A DNA stretch of 64,000 nt from Sphingobacterium sp. UBA7855. Its GTDB lineage: Bacteria; Bacteroidota; Bacteroidia; Sphingobacteriales; Sphingobacteriaceae. The DNA is taken from assembly GCA_002500745.1 (NCBI GenBank), contig DLST01000021.1, forward strand, positions 7,311 through 71,310, given 5' to 3'. A program made the position numbers and the translations under genes. Under the pieces are notes generated by a model. It saw only the letters and a program-made list of their open reading frames with translations. It ran no database searches and was not told the DNA's origin. This document shows, piece after piece, positions 8,702-18,099 of the stretch; position 1 is the first letter of the stretch; the number at the start of each line of letters is the position of its first letter.

Positions 8702-10000
8702 ATGGAAGCAATTGTAAAAAACAACAAAAAATTGATTCGTTCTTGGGCCATGTTTGATTGGGCCAATTCTGCTTACAACCTTGTTATTACTTCCACAATA
8801 TTTCCAGTTTATTATACAGCAATTACTACGACGAAAGAACATGGAGATGTTGTCAGTTTCTTTGGAATTGAAGTGGTTAATACCGCACTTTCCAATTTTT
8901 CTTTAGCATTTGCGTATTTGCTGATGTCTTTTTCTTTGCCCTTTATTTCTTCATACGCCGATGCAAAGGGAAAGAAGAAGCAGATTATGAAATTTTTTAC
9001 CTATATGGGCGCGATGGCATGTATGTGCCTATTTTTCTTTAAGCTTGATACGTTGGAAATCGGTATCATATGTTTTGTGCTTGCTGCAATGGGTTACATA
9101 GGCGGTGTTTTGTTTAATAATTCCTATTTGCCACTTTTAGCTACTGTTGATCAACAGGATAAAGTGAGTGCACAGGGCTTTGCTTATGGCTATGTTGGCT
9201 GCGTTATATTACAGATTCTCTGTTTTATAGTCGTTCTTAAACCAGAATGGTTTGGTATTACAGACGCTTCTTTACCGGCACGCATATCGTTTCTAATGGT
9301 TGGATTATGGTGGCTTGGGTTCTCGATGATTCCATTTAAATATCTACCCAAAATTGAGGCTACTGGTAATACTACAGGTAGAAGCTTTATTCAGAACGTA
9401 GGGGATGAATTTGGACACGTAATTCAAAAGATCAAAGGTATTCCTGAAATTAAACAATTTCTGCCGGCATTTTTCTTTTATGCGATTGGAGTGCAGACCT
9501 TAATGATTGTCGCTTCTTCCTTCGGTGAGAAAATTTTGCACTTAGGTGCGGAAAGATTGATTGCTACGATTCTTCTTATTCAGCTTGTAGCCATTTTAGG
9601 TGCATTTTTAATGTCTTATTTATCCACACTGTTTGGAAATATTAAAGTATTGATAGTGGTAGTAATGATTTGGATCGGAATCTGCATATCAGCTTTTTAT
9701 TTATCCACTCCGCTTCAGTTTTATATTATTGCCGCACTGGTAGGCCTAGTCATGGGCGGAATTCAGTCGCTTTCACGTTCAACCTATTCAAAACTAATTC
9801 CACCTGATATCAAAGATACCACCGCTTTCTTCTCTTTTTATGACGTTACAGAAAAAGTAGCCATTGTCATTGGGTTATTTTCATTTGGGCTTATCGAACA
9901 AATAACACATAATATACGGTACTCAGCATTGGTTCTTTCTTTATTTTTTGTAATTGGATTGTTACTTTTGGTACGGATATTAATATCCAATAAATCTTAA
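8702..10000 (+). CDS. UMF1-family MFS transporter (Atg22-like)
   Basis: Inner-membrane transporter of the UMF1 branch of the major facilitator superfamily, which includes fungal vacuolar Atg22. 432 residues with about 11-12 hydrophobic helices. The N-terminal signature SWAMFDWANSAYNLVI is diagnostic, and the second half has the conserved GGIQSLSRSTYSKLIP. Transport substrate is not known for most bacterial members; amino acids or other small metabolites are suggested only by the Atg22 relation. It begins 10 nt after the PBP4-type gene and ends just before a LutA-like gene, so it is likely part of one operon. Confidence 0.88.
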   Translation: MEAIVKNNKKLIRSWAMFDWANSAYNLVITSTIFPVYYTAITTTKEHGDVVSFFGIEVVNTALSNFSLAFAYLLMSFSLPFISSYADAKGKKKQIMKFFTYMGAMACMCLFFFKLDTLEIGIICFVLAAMGYIGGVLFNNSYLPLLATVDQQDKVSAQGFAYGYVGCVILQILCFIVVLKPEWFGITDASLPARISFLMVGLWWLGFSMIPFKYLPKIEATGNTTGRSFIQNVGDEFGHVIQKIKGIPEIKQFLPAFFFYAIGVQTLMIVASSFGEKILHLGAERLIATILLIQLVAILGAFLMSYLSTLFGNIKVLIVVVMIWIGICISAFYLSTPLQFYIIAALVGLVMGGIQSLSRSTYSKLIPPDIKDTTAFFSFYDVTEKVAIVIGLFSFGLIEQITHNIRYSALVLSLFFVIGLLLLVRILISNKS

Positions 10001-10020
10001 TTTTATTGATCAATTTTAAT

Positions 10021-10749
10021 ATGAAAGTAGAACTTTTTGTTCCTTGTTTTATAGATCAGCTTTATCCTGAGACAGCGTTTAATACTGTTCGTTTACTGGA
10101 AAAAGTTGGCTGTGAGGTTGTATATAATCCCGAGCAGACATGCTGTGGCCAACCGGCATATAATGCTGGGTTTTGGGAAGATGCAAAGCAGGTTGGACGG
10201 AAATTTCTAGGAGATTTTTCAGGCGAACATGTTATTATTTCTCCGTCCGCTTCTTGTACTGGGATGGTAAGGCACGGTTACAACGATCTTTTCGCTAATT
10301 CTGCAGATTCCCATCAATGTCATAAAATACAACAACAGGTTATTGAAATATCTGACTTTTTGGTAAACATACTGAAAAAGGAATATTTTGGGGCTGAATT
10401 GGAGGGAGTTGCCGTATATCACGATTCATGCTCGGCATTAAGGGAATGCAAGATTAAAGATGAACCCCGAATATTACTGAGTAAGGTTTTGGGATTGGAG
10501 ATGGTAGAGGTAAAAGATAGTGAGACATGCTGTGGTTTTGGTGGTAGTTTTGCGGTAAAATTCGAAGGTATATCGGCTGCGATGGCTGAACAGAAAGTGC
10601 AGAATGCTTTGGATATGCATGCAGATTATATTATATCGACTGATTCATCGTGCTTACTGCAGTTGCAATCTTATATCGATAAACATAAATTACCTATCCA
10701 GACCATGCACCTGGTTGACGTATTGAGTACTGGCTGGGGAAATATTTAA
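10021..10749 (+). CDS. LutA/YkgE-like (Fe-S)-binding oxidoreductase subunit
   Basis: Member of the family of LutA, a subunit of the LutABC L-lactate oxidising complex. About 242 residues with two cysteine-rich CCG domains: CCGQPAYNAGF near residue 40 and CCGFGGSFAVK near residue 173, each completed by a further Cys/Ser-rich segment (SASCTGM, STDSSCLLQL). These are predicted to bind a 4Fe-4S cluster. The start is ATG 10021 (MKVELFVPCF); an upstream TTG at 10006 would add residues not seen in the family. LutB and LutC are absent here, so a role in lactate oxidation is only an inference. Confidence 0.85.
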   Translation: MKVELFVPCFIDQLYPETAFNTVRLLEKVGCEVVYNPEQTCCGQPAYNAGFWEDAKQVGRKFLGDFSGEHVIISPSASCTGMVRHGYNDLFANSADSHQCHKIQQQVIEISDFLVNILKKEYFGAELEGVAVYHDSCSALRECKIKDEPRILLSKVLGLEMVEVKDSETCCGFGGSFAVKFEGISAAMAEQKVQNALDMHADYIISTDSSCLLQLQSYIDKHKLPIQTMHLVDVLSTGWGNI

Positions 10750-10770
10750 ATAACACATAAATCTAAACAC

Positions 10771-11661
10771 ATGAATTCAAGAAGAGATTTTCTTAAAAAC
10801 CTTGCATTAGCATCTGCTGGAATTGCATTGGCTCCTTCGTTGGAGAGCTTTACAGCACCTAAGAAAGATTGGTTTGATATTTCCCTGGCGGAATGGTCTT
10901 TGCATAAATCTTTATTCAAAGGAGATTTGAATAATTTGGATTTTCCAGCCTTGGCTGCAAAAAAATATGGTATCTATGGTGTAGAATACGTGAATCAATT
11001 TTTTAAAGATAAGGCGAATGATAATAATTATCTTACTGAGCTGAATATGCGTGCTAAAGATAATGGTGTACGTAATGTACTTATTATGATTGATGGTGAG
11101 GGAAATCTAGGTGATGAAGACGAAACGAAGAGAAAACAAGCTGTGCAAAATCATTACAAATGGATTTCTGCAGCTAATTTTCTAGGATGTCACGCCATAC
11201 GCGTTAATGCTGCCGGTAAAGGATCGCCTGATGAAGTGAGTAAACGTGTTGTTGAAAGCCTAACCGCATTGTCAGATATAGGCAAAAAAGCAGGAATCAG
11301 TATTATTGTAGAAAATCATGGTGGTATTTCTTCACATGGTGATTGGTTGGCCAAGACACTCAAAGCTGTAGGCAGTAAGTATTGTGGAAGTTTACCTGAT
11401 CTTGGAAACTTCTATGAATATGATCGTTATCAGGGCGTAACAGATTTGATGCCCTATGCGCATGGTGTAAGTGCCAAAACACATGATTTTGATGCCAATG
11501 GCAACGAAACACAAATTGATTATGAGCGTATGTTAAAGATTATCAAGAAAGCAAAATTCAAAGGATACATTGGTATTGAATATGAAGGAAGTAAGTTGAG
11601 CGAGGAAGAGGGGATCTTTGCGACTAAAAGGTTGCTGGAGCGTTTACGTCCTTTAATTTAA
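10771..11661 (+). CDS. Exported sugar phosphate isomerase/epimerase-like TIM-barrel protein
   Basis: Xylose-isomerase-like TIM barrel of the AP endonuclease 2 superfamily, with a twin-arginine-like signal peptide (NSRRDFLKNLALASAGIALA), so it is probably periplasmic. 296 residues. Likely metal ligands lie in GVEYVN, IIVENHGG, LPDLGNF, AKTHDF and IGIEYEG, the usual Glu/Asp/His/Glu order. It follows the LutA-like gene by 21 nt. Such proteins are common in Bacteroidota sugar clusters, but the substrate cannot be deduced. A hairpin without a T-run lies just downstream. Confidence 0.82.
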   Translation: MNSRRDFLKNLALASAGIALAPSLESFTAPKKDWFDISLAEWSLHKSLFKGDLNNLDFPALAAKKYGIYGVEYVNQFFKDKANDNNYLTELNMRAKDNGVRNVLIMIDGEGNLGDEDETKRKQAVQNHYKWISAANFLGCHAIRVNAAGKGSPDEVSKRVVESLTALSDIGKKAGISIIVENHGGISSHGDWLAKTLKAVGSKYCGSLPDLGNFYEYDRYQGVTDLMPYAHGVSAKTHDFDANGNETQIDYERMLKIIKKAKFKGYIGIEYEGSKLSEEEGIFATKRLLERLRPLI

Positions 11662-11669
11662 TAGGAACA

Positions 11670-11706
11670 AGTCAAGTTCTTTTCAATAGATGGAAAGAAC
11701 TTGACT
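11670..11706. terminator. Hairpin after the TIM-barrel gene, possible terminator
   Basis: Perfect 13-bp inverted repeat AGTCAAGTTCTTT / AAAGAACTTGACT (11670-11682 with 11694-11706) with an 11-nt loop, 8 nt after the stop codon. There is no T-run, so it may act as a transcript-end stabiliser rather than a classical terminator. Confidence 0.5.
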
Positions 11707-11898
11707 ATTATAAAGGATGTTTAATCATCTACCTCTTTGTGTCTAACTGGGCTTAAATTAGACATTGTCCTGTCTGATACCTATTTGGTCTTATGAGATT
11801 AAGGTAATAAAGAGAATCATCAAGTTTTCCATTTGCTGATGATGAAATAGTAAATGGAAATTGCACTACCACATTTTGAAAAACAACTATTAAAACAC

Positions 11899-13473
11899 AT
11901 GAATTTTGAAAAGAATGCTGTTCTAGAAACCCATTTGGAAAAAGTTGGGGCGGAGCATGTATTGGTACAAGGGCACCCCGCCGGATTATTCGTATTATTC
12001 TTCACGGAGATGTGGGAGCGTTTTAGCTATTATGGTATGCGGGCGCTTTTAGTGAATTTTTTGGTTTCTACTATCGCACAATCTGGTTGGGGATGGACTA
12101 ATTCAGAGGCGATGCAACTCTATGGCCTTTATACCGGAATGGTGTTTTTAACTCCGCTATTTGGTGGAATTATTGCTGATCGTTTCACAGGATATAAAAA
12201 ATCCATTATGGTCGGTGCGATAATTATGACTTTAGGACATGTTGCTATGGCTTTAGAAGGGTTTAATAAAAGCTTTTTTTTAGCAGGTCTAGTGCTTATT
12301 GTTCTGGGAAACGGTTTGTTTAAGCCGAACATTTCATCCATGGTTGGTAAGTTATATCCGGATAAAGGCGGTAAGAAGGATGCCGGTTATACCATATTTT
12401 ATATGGGAATAAATGGAGGAGCCTTCTTAGGAATGATGCTTTGTGGTTACATCGGCGAAAAGGTTGGTTGGCATTATGGATTTGGTTTAGCAGGAGTATT
12501 TATGTTTTTGGGTATGTTGCAGTTTTATTTTGCCCAACGAATTTTTGGAGAAATAGGAAATACCCCCGAAAGAAAGGAAGAACTTAATGATGAGGCAGTA
12601 AATAGGGTAGAAAATCCAAAATATGTCGTTCGAGATCGTTTGCTGGTGATTGTTATTTTTATGATATCAAGCATTGTATTTCATTTAGCCTTTGAGCAGG
12701 CGGGAGGCTCGATGACGATCTTTGCTAAAAATTATACACAGCGGGTGTTGAGTGGGGATGCAGCGGTGCTATTTAAATGGTTTGATGCTGCGTTGACTGT
12801 GTTGCCTATTGTAGTCATCACTGGTGTCTTGTTTGTCTTAGCAAAAAAAATCATTCGCAAATATCCCTTGATTATTCTTTTTTCGGGTATTTCTTTTGTG
12901 ATCATTTGGTCCTTATGTTTATGGAAGGTCTATCGCGAATATTATGGTATTAATTCTGAAGTTACAGTATCATGGTTTCCCATGTTGAACTCTTTCTTTA
13001 TCATTACACTGGCGACTTCATTTAGTAAGATATGGGAAAAAGTGTGGAATCCTTCAGGGCCAATTAAATTCGCAATGGGTTTGACATTGGTCGGCGTCGG
13101 CTTTGCTGCTTTATCAATTGGTAGTTCGGAAATTCCTACTGGTGCAAAAGCAGCCTCAGTGAGTATGATTTGGCTGATCTTAGCATACTTTTTTCATACA
13201 GTAGGCGAATTATGTATAGGTCCGGTTGGATTGTCCTACGTTAGTAAACTGTCTCCAAAGCGATTCCTTGGTTTACTGTTTGGTTTTTGGTTTTGCGCCA
13301 ATGCTATTGCTAATTTTATAGGGGGCTTTATTGGGTCATATATCGATAAGATTACCGAATCTCATTCCATGTCTTATTTCTTCGCAGTATTTACAGTAAT
13401 ACCGATGATAGCGGCAGTATTACTTATTTTAGGCAATAAAAAAATAAAAAAGATGATGCATGGAATTGACTAA
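11899..13473 (+). CDS. POT-family proton-dependent oligopeptide transporter (copy 1)
   Basis: Inner-membrane proton-coupled di/tripeptide importer of the POT/PTR2 family. The helix-1 motif ExxERFxYY is seen as EMWERFSYYG, and the PTR2 signature as FYMGINGGAF. The longest reading starts at ATG 11854, but ATG 11899 (MNFEKNAVLE) aligns with the start of the downstream paralogue (MNQEKDQILV), so 11899 is chosen, giving about 524 residues. About 12-14 transmembrane helices. It is the closest relative of the next gene; the DNA of the first helix is nearly identical in both. A role in uptake of peptides or peptidoglycan fragments fits the family. Confidence 0.9.
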   Translation: MNFEKNAVLETHLEKVGAEHVLVQGHPAGLFVLFFTEMWERFSYYGMRALLVNFLVSTIAQSGWGWTNSEAMQLYGLYTGMVFLTPLFGGIIADRFTGYKKSIMVGAIIMTLGHVAMALEGFNKSFFLAGLVLIVLGNGLFKPNISSMVGKLYPDKGGKKDAGYTIFYMGINGGAFLGMMLCGYIGEKVGWHYGFGLAGVFMFLGMLQFYFAQRIFGEIGNTPERKEELNDEAVNRVENPKYVVRDRLLVIVIFMISSIVFHLAFEQAGGSMTIFAKNYTQRVLSGDAAVLFKWFDAALTVLPIVVITGVLFVLAKKIIRKYPLIILFSGISFVIIWSLCLWKVYREYYGINSEVTVSWFPMLNSFFIITLATSFSKIWEKVWNPSGPIKFAMGLTLVGVGFAALSIGSSEIPTGAKAASVSMIWLILAYFFHTVGELCIGPVGLSYVSKLSPKRFLGLLFGFWFCANAIANFIGGFIGSYIDKITESHSMSYFFAVFTVIPMIAAVLLILGNKKIKKMMHGID

Positions 13474-13556
13474 TTCATAGAAAATTAGTGTAACTTCAAG
13501 CGATTTTTATCAAAATAAAAACGAAACCTGAGTTATAAAACAATTATTGAAATTAT

Positions 13557-15146
13557 ATGAATCAAGAAAAAGATCAAATTCTTGTAGCGCATCTGGCCAA
13601 GCAGGGTATAGATGACAAGATGGTGAGTGGGCATCCCGCCGGATTATTTGTACTATTTTTCACGGAGATGTGGGAGCGTTTTAGCTACTATGGTATGCGG
13701 GCTTTATTGACCTTATTTTTAATCAGTACGATTGCTGACGGTGGATGGGAATGGAGCAATGCGCAGGCGATGCAGTTGTATGGGACTTATACTGGTCTTG
13801 TTTATCTGACCCCATTGATCGGTGGTATGATTGCGGATAAATTGACTGGTTTTAAGAAAGCTATTTTGATTGGCGCATTGATTATGACATTAGGACACTT
13901 GTCTATGGCGTTTGAAGCTGTCCACTCAAATTTCTTCTATTTAGGGTTACTCTTAATGATCTTAGGGAATGGGATGTTTAAACCTAATATTTCTTCGATG
14001 GTAGGAAATTTATACCCAGACAAAAGTTCAAAGAAGGACGCAGGATATACAATTTTTTATATGGGTATCAACGCTGGTTCATTTTTAGGGATGCTCCTAT
14101 GTGGCTATATCGGTGAAAAAATAGGTTGGCATTATGGGTTTGGACTGGCGGGAGTATTTATGTTCTTCGGTATGCTACAATTCTATTTTGCACAGCGCAT
14201 ATTTGGTATTATCGGTAATACGCCCAAAGCGTTACAGGCTCATCATGACGAAAAGGTCAAAAATCAGGAAGATATTGATGAAGTTATTCCCGGAAATGTT
14301 GTTAGAGACCGCCTTATCGTCGTCACAATATTTATGTTGGCCAGCGTGGTTTTCTTTCTTTCTTTCGAACAGGCCGGCGGTTCAATGTCAATATTTGCGA
14401 AGGATTACACGCAGCGTGTCTTGTCAGGAAGTTCTGCGATTACATTTAAATGGATTGATACAATTTTGACCATTGTACCCATCGTAATTGTAACGATTGT
14501 TTTGACAGCATTGGCTAAAAAAATATATAAACAATATCCGTTGACAATTTTGTTCACAGCAATTTCATTCGGCATTATCTGGGGCTTGGGCTTATGGAAA
14601 ATATTTCGGGAGATCGGTATAACGGGCTCGGAAGTTGGTGCTTCGTGGTTTCAAATACTAAACGCATTTTTTATTATTTCTCTTGCATCTTCATTCAGTA
14701 AATTTTGGGAAAAGGTATGGAATCCTTCAGGGCCCGTAAAATTTGCATTGGGTTTGATATTAGTCGGTATTGGATTTGCTGCGCTGGCTTATGGCGCGAA
14801 TGACATTCCTCAAGGTGCTAAAACAGCATCAGTCAGTATGATCTGGCTTGTTGTAGCCTATTTTTTCCATTCTGCAGGAGAACTTTGTCTATCACCTGTT
14901 GGGCTATCTTACGTAAGTAAGCTCTCTCCGAAGAAATTTTTGGGCCTTTTGTTTGGATGTTGGTTTTGTGCTTCCGCAATCGCTAATTTCATTGGCGGAT
15001 TTTTAGGTTCTTATATTGATAAAATCACAGCGGAACATTCTATGTCTTATTTCTTTATGATATTTGCTATAGTTCCTGGTGTTACCGCGCTTTTATTGAT
15101 AGCGTTCAATCCAATATTGAAAAAAATGATGCACGGTATCAATTAA
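13557..15146 (+). CDS. POT-family proton-dependent oligopeptide transporter (copy 2)
   Basis: Second tandem POT/PTR2 transporter, 529 residues. EMWERFSYYGMRALL and FYMGINAGSF carry the family motifs, and the protein aligns end to end with copy 1, including the C-terminus (KKMMHGIN against KKMMHGID). The 83-nt gap to copy 1 holds no terminator hairpin, so the two may be cotranscribed. Substrate preference may have diverged between copies; sequence alone cannot say. Its 3-prime end faces the CNNM/CorC gene, and a long palindrome separates them. Confidence 0.9.
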   Translation: MNQEKDQILVAHLAKQGIDDKMVSGHPAGLFVLFFTEMWERFSYYGMRALLTLFLISTIADGGWEWSNAQAMQLYGTYTGLVYLTPLIGGMIADKLTGFKKAILIGALIMTLGHLSMAFEAVHSNFFYLGLLLMILGNGMFKPNISSMVGNLYPDKSSKKDAGYTIFYMGINAGSFLGMLLCGYIGEKIGWHYGFGLAGVFMFFGMLQFYFAQRIFGIIGNTPKALQAHHDEKVKNQEDIDEVIPGNVVRDRLIVVTIFMLASVVFFLSFEQAGGSMSIFAKDYTQRVLSGSSAITFKWIDTILTIVPIVIVTIVLTALAKKIYKQYPLTILFTAISFGIIWGLGLWKIFREIGITGSEVGASWFQILNAFFIISLASSFSKFWEKVWNPSGPVKFALGLILVGIGFAALAYGANDIPQGAKTASVSMIWLVVAYFFHSAGELCLSPVGLSYVSKLSPKKFLGLLFGCWFCASAIANFIGGFLGSYIDKITAEHSMSYFFMIFAIVPGVTALLLIAFNPILKKMMHGIN

Positions 15147-15161
15147 TTCCCTGAGGGAATT
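15145..15161. repeat. Short hairpin overlapping the stop codon of POT copy 2
   Basis: AATTCCC / GGGAATT with a TGA loop (15145-15151 with 15155-15161). It begins within the TAA stop codon and immediately precedes the long palindrome. Confidence 0.4.
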
Positions 15162-15162
15162 C

Positions 15163-15220
15163 ATCTAAAAGGAAGCGAGGGCTGATGATCATGATCATCA
15201 GCCCTCGCTTCCTTTTAGAT
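15163..15220. terminator. 58-bp perfect palindrome between convergent genes, likely bidirectional terminator
   Basis: Two 28-bp arms (15163-15190 and 15193-15220) are exactly complementary around a 2-nt AT centre. The stem is G+C-rich in the middle (AAGCGAGGGCTGATGATC). The ends read TTTTAGAT on either strand, so there is a short T-run only. The position between converging genes suits a bidirectional terminator, but the length and exactness are unusual. Confidence 0.65.
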
Positions 15221-15238
15221 AATAGGGAGTTGGAATAT

Positions 15239-16537
15239 TTAAATCTGGTCTGTCACTTTCATCAATAGTTTATCGATGCGGTTTCCATCCATATCAAGAA
15301 CTTCAAAAATCAAGTTTTTAAATTGGATACGCTCCCCTTCTTTGGGTACATGATCTAACCTAAGGAACACTAAGCCACCTACGGTAGTGACATTACTAAT
15401 CTCATCTTCGTCTTCTTCAGAAAGTCCTATTTCAAATTCATCTAAAAGGGTTTCGATCTGATATTGTCCGTCTACAACATAGTCTCCATTTTCTAATTGA
15501 CGTATTGTTGGACGGGCACTGAGATCGCTTTCTGAAATGTTCCCTACCAAATCACCAACAATATCGCGTAACGTAATAATTCCTTGTGTTGATCCATACT
15601 CGTCTATGACGACCGCTTGATGAATACTGGATGTCCGCAAGGTATTCATGATACTGTAGGAGGAGCTAAATTCGTTCACAAATTTGATGGGCAGTATAAG
15701 TGTTCTGAGGTCAAAAGGCTCGTTTTGGAGGCATTGCCGAAGTAATGATTTTACATGAACAACTCCTTTAATGTTATCAAGTCCGCCTTCACAGACAGGG
15801 TAGATGGAATAATCGTTATCTAGTATAATCTTGCGGTTTTTTTCAAAGGATTCTGCGAGGTCCAAGAACACAATATTTTTGCGGTGAGTCATCAGGTTAA
15901 CCGCTTTTTTGTCCCCTAAACTTAACAGACGGTCCACGATATCATGTTCGATCCCTTCAATGACTCCGCTATCTACACCCTCATCTACCAAGGCTTTTAT
16001 TTCTTCTTCGGTGACGCTGTTACCGCTGCTTTTAATGTTCAGTATTTTGACAATAAATTCTGTTGACACGCTGAGTAGCCACACAAACGGCCGAACGATT
16101 TTGCTGAGCAGATTCATCGGATAAGAAATAAGCATGGCATACTTTTCTGGAATGGCCATACCTATGCGTTTGGGTACTAGCTCTCCAAGTACCAATGAAA
16201 AATAGGTGATAATAAAGACAACAATAATTACAGCGAGCTGCTCACTGTATGGAGCGATAAAACTCGATTTATTGAAGACTTCTACTAAGTACGATGATAT
16301 ACTTCCGCCAGAAAAAAATCCTGTTAATATTCCGATAAGGGTAATACCGATTTGTACAGTAGACAGAAAGCTGTTGGGCGATTCTTTTAGACTTAGCGCT
16401 ATTTTGGCTGCTGCATTACTTTTATCGCTTTCAGCTTGTAATCTTGCTTTTCTGCTGGACACGATGGATATTTCTGATGCCGAAAGTATTCCATTTAGAA
16501 TAATCAGGGCTAAAATAATAATTGCTTCGGTAAGCAT
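15239..16537 (-). CDS. CNNM/CorC-family hemolysin-like membrane protein (TlyC type)
   Basis: Inner-membrane protein of the CNNM/CorC (formerly hemolysin) family, linked to magnesium or cobalt homeostasis. 432 residues. The N-terminal DUF21/CNNM domain has about four hydrophobic helices (ILALIILNGILSASEISI, then ITLIGILTGFFSG). A linker EEEIKALVDEGVDSGVIE follows, then a CBS pair (about 200-330, VVIDEYGSTQGIITLRDIV) and the C-terminal CorC/HlyC FAD-like domain (DYVVDGQYQIETLLDEF). The start ATG is the first in frame. Ion specificity is not readable from sequence. Confidence 0.9.
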   Translation of the reverse strand: MLTEAIIILALIILNGILSASEISIVSSRKARLQAESDKSNAAAKIALSLKESPNSFLSTVQIGITLIGILTGFFSGGSISSYLVEVFNKSSFIAPYSEQLAVIIVVFIITYFSLVLGELVPKRIGMAIPEKYAMLISYPMNLLSKIVRPFVWLLSVSTEFIVKILNIKSSGNSVTEEEIKALVDEGVDSGVIEGIEHDIVDRLLSLGDKKAVNLMTHRKNIVFLDLAESFEKNRKIILDNDYSIYPVCEGGLDNIKGVVHVKSLLRQCLQNEPFDLRTLILPIKFVNEFSSSYSIMNTLRTSSIHQAVVIDEYGSTQGIITLRDIVGDLVGNISESDLSARPTIRQLENGDYVVDGQYQIETLLDEFEIGLSEEDEDEISNVTTVGGLVFLRLDHVPKEGERIQFKNLIFEVLDMDGNRIDKLLMKVTDQI

Positions 16538-16620
16538 AATGAGTTGAAGTTTTTGCTAGGGCTAATTTACGTAAAAGACCAGCTAAATAGTAGGATTATT
16601 GTGATTATGTAAAACGTTCA

Positions 16621-16655
16621 AAAAAAAAAGCCGTATTTCTTTCAATACGGCTTTT
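16621..16655 (-). terminator. Terminator downstream of the GH109-like gene
   Basis: 12-bp stem AAAAGCCGTATT / AATACGGCTTTT (16626-16637 with 16644-16655) with a 6-nt loop. The A-run at 16621 gives a U-tract on the minus strand. Confidence 0.85.
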
Positions 16656-16679
16656 GTAATAGTAAGCGTGTCTTTTTAA

Positions 16680-18026
16680 TTACATTCCACTATCATCTAA
16701 CATAAAAGTGTTTTTCTTGGTTTTCCACTTTCCTTTCGTGAAATCAGGGAATTCCAAGGTCTTATTTCCTTTCGCAATAGACTCGGTGGATAAGGGGAAT
16801 ACTGCACTCATGGTTACAGAATCGTATACATCAATTGGCGTCTGTACCTTTTGTTTCACAGATTGAATGAACGCATTGAATACAAACCAGTCCATACCGC
16901 CATGACCAGAACCATTTGCTAATTCTTCATATTTTTTCCAAATTGGGTGGTCATATTTCTTTACCCATTCGTCTGCAGGATCCCACGTGTGCGGTTTAGA
17001 TTTACCTTCGATATGTATGCCCTTGGCAACATCCATCCAAATTCCATCTGTTCCTTGTATGCGAAAACCGATAGAATAGGGTCTTGGTAAGTGTGTGTCG
17101 TGCGTCAATAACATGGTTTCTCCATTTGCACATTGTAACATTGTTTGTGTGATGTCCCCATTTTTGTAATTGATTTTACCATTGGGGTGTCCTGGAGAAA
17201 CTTTATTGACATACGCGGCTAATCCACGCGCTTTACTTGAGTAAGAAGTAATGTGAGTGAATCTGTTTCCTTTGTTAATGTCAACAAATTGCATGATCGG
17301 GCCTAAACCGTGTGTAGGATAAAGATCGCCGTCTTGGTCGATGTTGAATTGTGTGCGCCATTGCGCTTCTGAAATTGCTTTTGGACCATACTCGACACCG
17401 TGACCGTAATAATTTTTTCCGTCGTTGAAAAGCACTTCACGTAAATCATGTTGATAGCCCCCTTCAAGGTGTAATAATTCACCGAAAAGCCCCTGTCTAT
17501 GCATGTTTAATACAGCAAGTACATCGCGCCGAAACGCTACATTTTCCAATGTCATGTAAGGTTTTCCGGTTTCTTCAGAAACTTTGACAACGTCCCAATG
17601 ATCTTGCACAGTTAAACCGGCAATAACCTCACAGCCTACATATAATCCTGCCTTCATGGCGTCAATGGATTGGTCTTTGTGAAACTGCCAAGGAGTGGCA
17701 ATAATAACGGCATCTAATTTTTCGTTGCTTAACATCTTTTTGTAAGCCTCTTTTCCGCCTGTATATTCTTTTGGAAGTTTGGTTCCCTTTGCATTAAATT
17801 GTTTACGGCATTGGGCTAAGGATTCTTCTTGAGTGTCACAGATTGCCACAATTTCTAGATCATCTCTATTTAGCGCAATTTGCACATGATTACGTCCTCG
17901 AAGACCTACGCCAATAAAGGCAATTTTTATCTTACTATTTGTTTGGGCAAATAAGTCTGTACTTGAAAGGATACCGATTCCAGCTGTAGTGATGGCAGTC
18001 GATCTTATGAAATTTCTTCTATCCAT
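16680..18026 (-). CDS. Gfo/Idh/MocA-family protein, GH109-like (alpha-N-acetylgalactosaminidase candidate)
   Basis: NAD-dependent oxidoreductase-fold protein with a Tat-like signal (MDRRNFIRSTAITTAGIGIL), so probably exported with its cofactor. 448 residues. The Rossmann fold is seen in IAFIGVGLRGRNHVQIA, then AIIATPW-like VIIATPWQFHKD. The later GYQHDLR, YGHGVEYG and YPTHGLGP segments resemble NAD-using GH109 glycosidases, which release alpha-GalNAc by transient oxidation. It is divergent from an N-acetylhexosamine kinase homologue, which supports an amino-sugar role. GH109 assignment is by motif memory; a plain oxidoreductase remains possible. Confidence 0.75.
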   Translation of the reverse strand: MDRRNFIRSTAITTAGIGILSSTDLFAQTNSKIKIAFIGVGLRGRNHVQIALNRDDLEIVAICDTQEESLAQCRKQFNAKGTKLPKEYTGGKEAYKKMLSNEKLDAVIIATPWQFHKDQSIDAMKAGLYVGCEVIAGLTVQDHWDVVKVSEETGKPYMTLENVAFRRDVLAVLNMHRQGLFGELLHLEGGYQHDLREVLFNDGKNYYGHGVEYGPKAISEAQWRTQFNIDQDGDLYPTHGLGPIMQFVDINKGNRFTHITSYSSKARGLAAYVNKVSPGHPNGKINYKNGDITQTMLQCANGETMLLTHDTHLPRPYSIGFRIQGTDGIWMDVAKGIHIEGKSKPHTWDPADEWVKKYDHPIWKKYEELANGSGHGGMDWFVFNAFIQSVKQKVQTPIDVYDSVTMSAVFPLSTESIAKGNKTLEFPDFTKGKWKTKKNTFMLDDSGM

Positions 18027-18099
18027 TGTTTTGAGATATAGGGAGTTTGTATATTAGTTATTTTTTATTAAAACAGTTTGTTGGACTAGCTATGCTAAA

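Noticed and set aside
11854..11898. Upstream start of POT copy 1
   Set aside because: The 15 extra residues have no counterpart in copy 2, whose start aligns with ATG 11899.
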